From an uncultured Ruminococcus sp. (GTDB taxonomy: Bacteria > Bacillota > Clostridia > Oscillospirales > Ruminococcaceae), in the NCBI GenBank assembly GCA_945867875.1, contig CAMBJF010000028.1, forward strand, positions 1 to 18,270: 18,270 nt of DNA, read 5' to 3'. A program made the translations under genes and the position numbers. Numbering within the stretch: position 1 is the stretch's first letter; the number at the start of each line of letters is the position of its first letter. This document shows, piece by piece, positions 14,235 through 18,270 of this stretch. The notes under the pieces are model-generated. The model ran no database searches. It was not told the origin of the DNA and saw only the letters and a program-made list of their open reading frames with translations.

Positions 14235-17200
14235 TTAATCGCCGATTATAAGAGTGTAGTTTGTGCCAAAGCCTGAATTTTCAAACTTGAAAATTCCGTT
14301 CTTATCGAGCACGCCTTCTGTTATTATTGTCTTTGTGGACTTTCTGCCCTTATAGATGGTGATACTTCTGCCTGCATACTCCTCGCCAAGGTCAATGATA
14401 ACATAATTGTTTTTCTTCCTTGTGCCGGAGGTCTTGATGAGGTTCATATCGGTATCATAGGAGTATACATAGGAATTTTCAACGCTTGTTGTGAACATTG
14501 CATATGTTATCTCGTCCATACCTGATACAATTCTTACATCGGCAGCGGGCATTGTAAAACTGCCTGAGCCGCTGAGCTTGATTGATGCTGCGCCGTTGAT
14601 ATAAAGGACTGCTTCATAGAAGTTGTCTACACGGTAGTTTACGGTATCGCCTTCCTTATGCTTGGTGCTGTCCACCCAAACGTGACTGTCTGTGTAGATA
14701 GAATAATACTTTACAGGATCGGGCTTTGATATTTTTTCTGCAGTGATAGTTACATCGGAGGCGGGCATTGTGAATGTACCTGTTCCTGTGATCTCTGTGA
14801 TGACATTACCCTTTGCGTCAGTTACAACAGCCTTGTAGCCTTCATCGACGATCACTGTAACAGTTTCGCCTTCCTTTGCGGAATTTACTACCTTAATATG
14901 GCTGTCTGATTTGATATTGTATATATCATCTTCTTCGGGCATTACGCCGAGAGCGTATATGGAGAACTTGTCGCTGCTGAAAGTCATTATATTGGTAGCA
15001 GGATCAAAGTTGCTCTTAACAGGATAACCGACTCCGTTATGGCTGCAGAATACAGAATATACATACTCGTCCTTGGGGTACTTGTCTAAAATGTACTGAG
15101 GCACCTCAAAGCTTATGGTGATAGCCGCAGAAGGATCTGTTACCTTCTTATCGGGATCGCCGTTGCTATATCTCTTGAACAGATTTACATCAAGGTAGCA
15201 GCCAATAGAGAAATCGTTCAGAACATCATCAATAGCCTGCTTATCTGTTTCGGGGACGATTTCGGGATCAATAGTTACTGTTGCCATCAGTACGGCAATG
15301 TTTACACCCTTATCAATAAGCTCCTTGTCCTCGTCATCGAGGATAGCGTCCATAAGCTCATCTATGGGCATATCTATCACTGCATTGCCTTCATTGTCAT
15401 CGGAGGGTTCGATAATGACCATACCCTTGCTGACTGTTACAGCGATAGTCACAGTTTTTCCTCTGTAGGTAATTGTCACAAAGGTATCGGTCACAGTCAG
15501 GGCACCGTCGGGGTTGAATGTAAACTCCGAAGCGTTTTCTGCGCTGTATGCCACATTTTTGGTTTTGCCGTTATCATATGTAATGGTAAGCACAAGTCCT
15601 GCGGGGTCAAAGCTTTCGCCCTCAAAGTATTCGGTCTTTTTTGGGGGAGTCTTGACAGCTATTTCTTCAACAGCATACTCTGTCCACTGTGCATAGGCGG
15701 TGCAGATATCGGTGATATTGTCAAAATCAAAAGGAGTCTTCAGATCGGCGTCAGAATACCAGCCGCCGAATGTCCAGCCGCTTTCTGTGGGGTCTTCGGG
15801 CTTTGTGACAGCCTTGTTTGTGGGTTCAAGAGAGTCTATCTGTGTGCCGTGACCGTTCATCTCGAAGTCAACACGGGTATGGCAGAGGGCATAGGGGAAT
15901 GTGATCTTTGTTGCGGAGTCGGTGTTGTCGCTGATGGTGTAGTCGATGGGCAATGTCCAGTTATCTGCACTGTCGTTCTTTGTGAGCAGCTTGCCGGGAG
16001 TGGTCTCATCGTTGACAATAACGAAGCCTGCTGCGGAGCTGCTGTCAATGCCTGCTGCAAGCTCGTGTCCGTTAAGGAAAAGATTTACATTGCTTCCTGA
16101 CTTCAGAGAAATATCATTATCAAATACCATATCCTCTGTGAGGATATAATTGCCCGTGTCTAAAACGATATTGCCGGAATTATCGGTATAGAAATTTTTA
16201 ACGGTATTCTTATTCAGCGGCTTGTCATATGTGACTCCGTTAAATGACACCGGTGTGAACCAGCCTGCATACAGCGTCAGATCTCCCGTAACAGGCGTGC
16301 TGAAATCGTAAAGTGTGGTGCAGGATTCATCGGTGTACCAGCCTGTAAATGTGTTAGTACCGTTTGTGGGGTCTGCGGGCTTTTTCAGGAGGTATTGATC
16401 ATCCACTGTGTCGGTGATCTGCGAGGCACTGCCGATAACATATGTAATGGTGTGTGTGTCTATTCCGCAGCGGTTGCATTTATGATTTTCGTCAAGGTCG
16501 TGTTTTTCAAAAAATTTAACTTTTGCTTCGGAGGAGATTTTTCCTATCCTGCTGCCTTCAGAAAAATCGATCAAGCATTTATATTTTGGTGTGTAATCAC
16601 GCAGGTCATACTCGTAACCGCTGAGGGCATAGTTCTTATCGAAGTCCCCATATTGAACTCTATCCGGGTAATAACATTTCACATCAAAAGAGCTTAATGT
16701 TACATTTCCTTCATTGAGGGGGGAAGAATATAAATAGTACGGATAACTGTAGGTATCGACATAAATCTTTCCCGAAACGGTAAGCTGTGAACCATCCTCG
16801 GCTTTAAAGGGTATAACATAATCTCTTACATCGAAGCCGCAGGAATATCTTTCATACGAACCATTATCATTTTTAATGTATGCGTCATCGCAGACAAGCG
16901 TTACTTCGGCATTGTCTGTGATCTTTATCTGTACGTCAATATAGCTGCCATTGATACAGTTGCTGCCGATAAGCTTGTAGCTTCCGCTTTGGCTGATAGT
17001 CAGTACAACGCTGCGGTCATACTCGTTTGAACTATCGCCCACAAGTGAAGCAGTGATACCCGCAGGGCAGGAAGCGGGGCTGCTTTTGTAGTCCATAAGC
17101 TTGCTCAGGTCGATTGTACCCACAAAATCAATGGGATCATGCTCGGAAGCAGCAAAAACCGATATAGGTGTGATAATGCCTGTCAGCTCTGCGGGCACTG

Positions 17201-17276
17201 CCGACGCAGCCAGCGCCGCCACGCAAAGCCAACTTACTGCGGCTCTTTTAATACGTTTTCTCTTACTTTCATTCAT
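14235..17276 (-). CDS. Large secreted protein with InlB-type repeats and Ig-like domain
   Basis: A 1013-residue exported protein. A basic N-terminus plus hydrophobic segment (~13-42) is a signal peptide, probably cut near VFA-A (43). The order is: beta-rich unknown region (45-255); a short CxxC motif in HDLDENHKCNRCGID (~259-273); an InlB/Flg_new repeat (~276-340, ending FTGWYTDESC...LTLYAGW); a unique region (341-460); a second InlB-like repeat (~465-532, ending FGGWYSDADL...AYAQW); a bacterial Ig-like domain of the Big_3 type (~534-616); a unique domain (617-780); and two related modules (~786-846 and 857-917), each ending G-T/S-G-T/S-F-T-M-P-A-S/A-D-V. A C-terminal beta region of about 90 residues follows. 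No LPXTG, S-layer or dockerin signature is visible, so the anchoring is unknown. The ATG overlaps the glycosyltransferase stop, with GGGAGGA 6 nt upstream. An adhesin or surface role is inferred. Confidence 0.85.
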   Translation of the reverse strand: MNESKRKRIKRAAVSWLCVAALAASAVPAELTGIITPISVFAASEHDPIDFVGTIDLSKLMDYKSSPASCPAGITASLVGDSSNEYDRSVVLTISQSGSYKLIGSNCINGSYIDVQIKITDNAEVTLVCDDAYIKNDNGSYERYSCGFDVRDYVIPFKAEDGSQLTVSGKIYVDTYSYPYYLYSSPLNEGNVTLSSFDVKCYYPDRVQYGDFDKNYALSGYEYDLRDYTPKYKCLIDFSEGSRIGKISSEAKVKFFEKHDLDENHKCNRCGIDTHTITYVIGSASQITDTVDDQYLLKKPADPTNGTNTFTGWYTDESCTTLYDFSTPVTGDLTLYAGWFTPVSFNGVTYDKPLNKNTVKNFYTDNSGNIVLDTGNYILTEDMVFDNDISLKSGSNVNLFLNGHELAAGIDSSSAAGFVIVNDETTPGKLLTKNDSADNWTLPIDYTISDNTDSATKITFPYALCHTRVDFEMNGHGTQIDSLEPTNKAVTKPEDPTESGWTFGGWYSDADLKTPFDFDNITDICTAYAQWTEYAVEEIAVKTPPKKTEYFEGESFDPAGLVLTITYDNGKTKNVAYSAENASEFTFNPDGALTVTDTFVTITYRGKTVTIAVTVSKGMVIIEPSDDNEGNAVIDMPIDELMDAILDDEDKELIDKGVNIAVLMATVTIDPEIVPETDKQAIDDVLNDFSIGCYLDVNLFKRYSNGDPDKKVTDPSAAITISFEVPQYILDKYPKDEYVYSVFCSHNGVGYPVKSNFDPATNIMTFSSDKFSIYALGVMPEEDDIYNIKSDSHIKVVNSAKEGETVTVIVDEGYKAVVTDAKGNVITEITGTGTFTMPASDVTITAEKISKPDPVKYYSIYTDSHVWVDSTKHKEGDTVNYRVDNFYEAVLYINGAASIKLSGSGSFTMPAADVRIVSGMDEITYAMFTTSVENSYVYSYDTDMNLIKTSGTRKKNNYVIIDLGEEYAGRSITIYKGRKSTKTIITEGVLDKNGIFKFENSGFGTNYTLIIGD

Positions 17277-18163
17277 AAAATTTCCTCCCTTAATTTCTTT
17301 TCATATTTGCGGTAATGCTTTTCTAACGGGGGATCGCTGTTCCAGGGCTTGTTTGGGCTTGTGTAGTGGATAATGCCGTATTCCCTCCGATAACAGTCGG
17401 AAAACTGCTTATGCACCTGCGGGTCGTTGTATCCAAGCTCAATATTGGTGGTATAGTTCCATTTTATGTCAAGCATAAATATGCTTTCGTTGAAAAGCAT
17501 ATTCAGCACGTCCTGGTCATTGAAGATCCATTTGCGGCGGTTGAGAAGCTCCACCGCCTCCTCTGCCGAAGTAAGCTCACGGCATTTTTTCAGGTCGAAC
17601 AGGGTAACGCCTGCGTTGAAATAGCGTTCAATATGAGTTATACCCATAAATTTTTCGGCATAGCCCTTGAAATTGTAGGGATAATCGTCAATGAAAAACG
17701 CCCTTTTTGTGTGCATAAAGAACCGTATATCCATTGCCTCAGCACCGCCCACAGCGTTTTTGCACAGGTCGGTATCAAAAAGCTCGGAAACATCTCCCTC
17801 AACTATGATATCGCAGTCCAGATACAGCACCCTGTCATAATTTCCGAAAAGCTCTCCGAGAATGGCAAGGCGGTAGTTGGTTTCGGCGGTGATGTATGAG
17901 CTGTGACGATCCTTTACGCTTTCGTGGAAATCGGACATATCCACAAGCCTCAGCAAACAGCAGGGGAAAGCGGCGGCTATCCTGTAAAACCGCTCAATAC
18001 TCTCCTTGGGGACATTGTTTCCGAGTATGATAATGTCATAAAATCGGCTTTTGTCCGCATTGCACAGCAGGGAATAAAGTGCTACCGCAAGGTATGGAGC
18101 ATAGCCCGCATTTGTGGCAAAGCAGATATTTACGGGGTCAATGGCGGGTACTATCGGCTGCAT
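17273..18163 (-). CDS. Family 8 glycosyltransferase
   Basis: A 296-residue retaining glycosyltransferase of the LgtC/GspA type, using a nucleotide-sugar (commonly UDP-galactose or UDP-glucose) and Mn2+. Family features: INICFATNAGYAPYLAVALYSLL at the N-terminus (~11-33), the metal-binding DxD in YLDCDIIVEGD (Asp116, Asp118), YFNAGVTLFDLKKCR (~181-194), NDQDVLN (~215-221) and IIHYTSPNKPW (~264-274) carrying the family's late His. There is no signal peptide or clear membrane helix, so it is cytoplasmic or peripheral. AAGGAGG lies 6 nt before the ATG. It is the first gene of a two-gene unit and overlaps the secreted protein by 4 nt (ATGA), which suggests coordinated expression. Whether it modifies that protein or another glycan is not known. 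Confidence 0.93.
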   Translation of the reverse strand: MQPIVPAIDPVNICFATNAGYAPYLAVALYSLLCNADKSRFYDIIILGNNVPKESIERFYRIAAAFPCCLLRLVDMSDFHESVKDRHSSYITAETNYRLAILGELFGNYDRVLYLDCDIIVEGDVSELFDTDLCKNAVGGAEAMDIRFFMHTKRAFFIDDYPYNFKGYAEKFMGITHIERYFNAGVTLFDLKKCRELTSAEEAVELLNRRKWIFNDQDVLNMLFNESIFMLDIKWNYTTNIELGYNDPQVHKQFSDCYRREYGIIHYTSPNKPWNSDPPLEKHYRKYEKKLREEIL

Positions 18164-18216
18164 TTCATTCCTCCTTCGGAGTATTCCTGTTAATATGTAA
18201 TGATCGCATTTAATTC

Positions 18217-18246
18217 ATTATATCATAAGAAACATCAATTTGTCAT
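18217..18246 (-). promoter_or_regulatory. Promoter of the GT8-secreted protein operon
   Basis: On the minus strand, ATGACA (18246-18241; five of six to consensus), an 18-bp spacer and a perfect TATAAT (18222-18217). The leader to the ATG at 18163 is about 45-50 nt. Confidence 0.7.
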
Positions 18247-18270
18247 CACCTTTTTGGGTGAGTATGATTT

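Noticed and set aside
18246..18261. Hairpin at the right edge (TCACC/GGTGA) as a terminator
   Set aside because: It has only a 5-bp stem, overlaps the proposed -35, and the window ends before any U-tract or neighbouring gene can be seen.
1..18270. CRISPR array, tRNA, rRNA or prophage genes
   Set aside because: No regularly spaced repeats, no cloverleaf with a GTTCGAATC-type arm, no rRNA motifs and no phage structural proteins were seen.

Overview
The window looks like a chromosomal segment of a low-to-mid GC, Gram-positive gut or rumen anaerobe, most likely Oscillospiraceae (Ruminococcus-like). The basis is purine-rich AGGAGG ribosome sites, sigma-A promoters with 16-18 bp spacers, a SpoIIID-type reading frame, a lipobox substrate-binding protein, a secreted InlB-repeat protein and an anaerobic cobalt chelatase. 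No database could be searched, so the taxonomy is an inference from style.

Layout, left to right. (1) 1-2853: two terminator-like hairpins, an AraC-family regulator, then its own promoter and a two-gene unit: an alpha/beta hydrolase split by one in-frame TGA, and an ATC-hydrolase-like (PF14196) protein. The unit ends in an 18-bp hairpin shared with the convergent gene. (2) 2852-6839: a sugar-type AraC regulator (minus) divergent from a full-length GH2 beta-galactosidase (plus). Their two sigma-A promoters physically overlap. (3) 6841-8586: a minus-strand operon lrgA-lrgB-gntR. It starts from a near-consensus promoter whose -10 lies inside a 10+1+10 palindrome of the PdhR/LldR type, so the last gene probably represses the operon. 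With LrgAB homologues known as pyruvate transporters, this reads as a self-contained pyruvate-uptake module. (4) 8752-13761: a promoter, a cobalamin riboswitch closed by a 9-bp P1, a long linker with three hairpins (the last an intrinsic terminator), then cbiK and a BtuFCD-like uptake system. The permease has a TGA where Trp is expected and a 1-nt deletion. The ATPase is cut just before its signature motif and fused out of frame to the C-terminal 410 residues of an ABC exporter, which looks like a multi-kilobase deletion or a misjoin. (5) 13921-14076: a SpoIIID-like fragment with an intact helix-turn-helix and a lost C-terminus, behind a hairpin that could hide its ribosome site. (6) 14182-18246: a minus-strand pair, a GT8 glycosyltransferase overlapping by 4 nt a 1013-residue secreted InlB-repeat/Ig-like protein, with its own promoter and terminator.

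No unmistakably new system is visible. The strongest leads are the lrgAB-gntR circuit, the interlocked lacZ/araC promoters, the cluster of gene-breaking lesions (two of them TGA in an identical 8-base context) and the ABC-ABC fusion junction. The lesion cluster raises the question of real gene decay versus base-calling or assembly error, which raw reads would settle.
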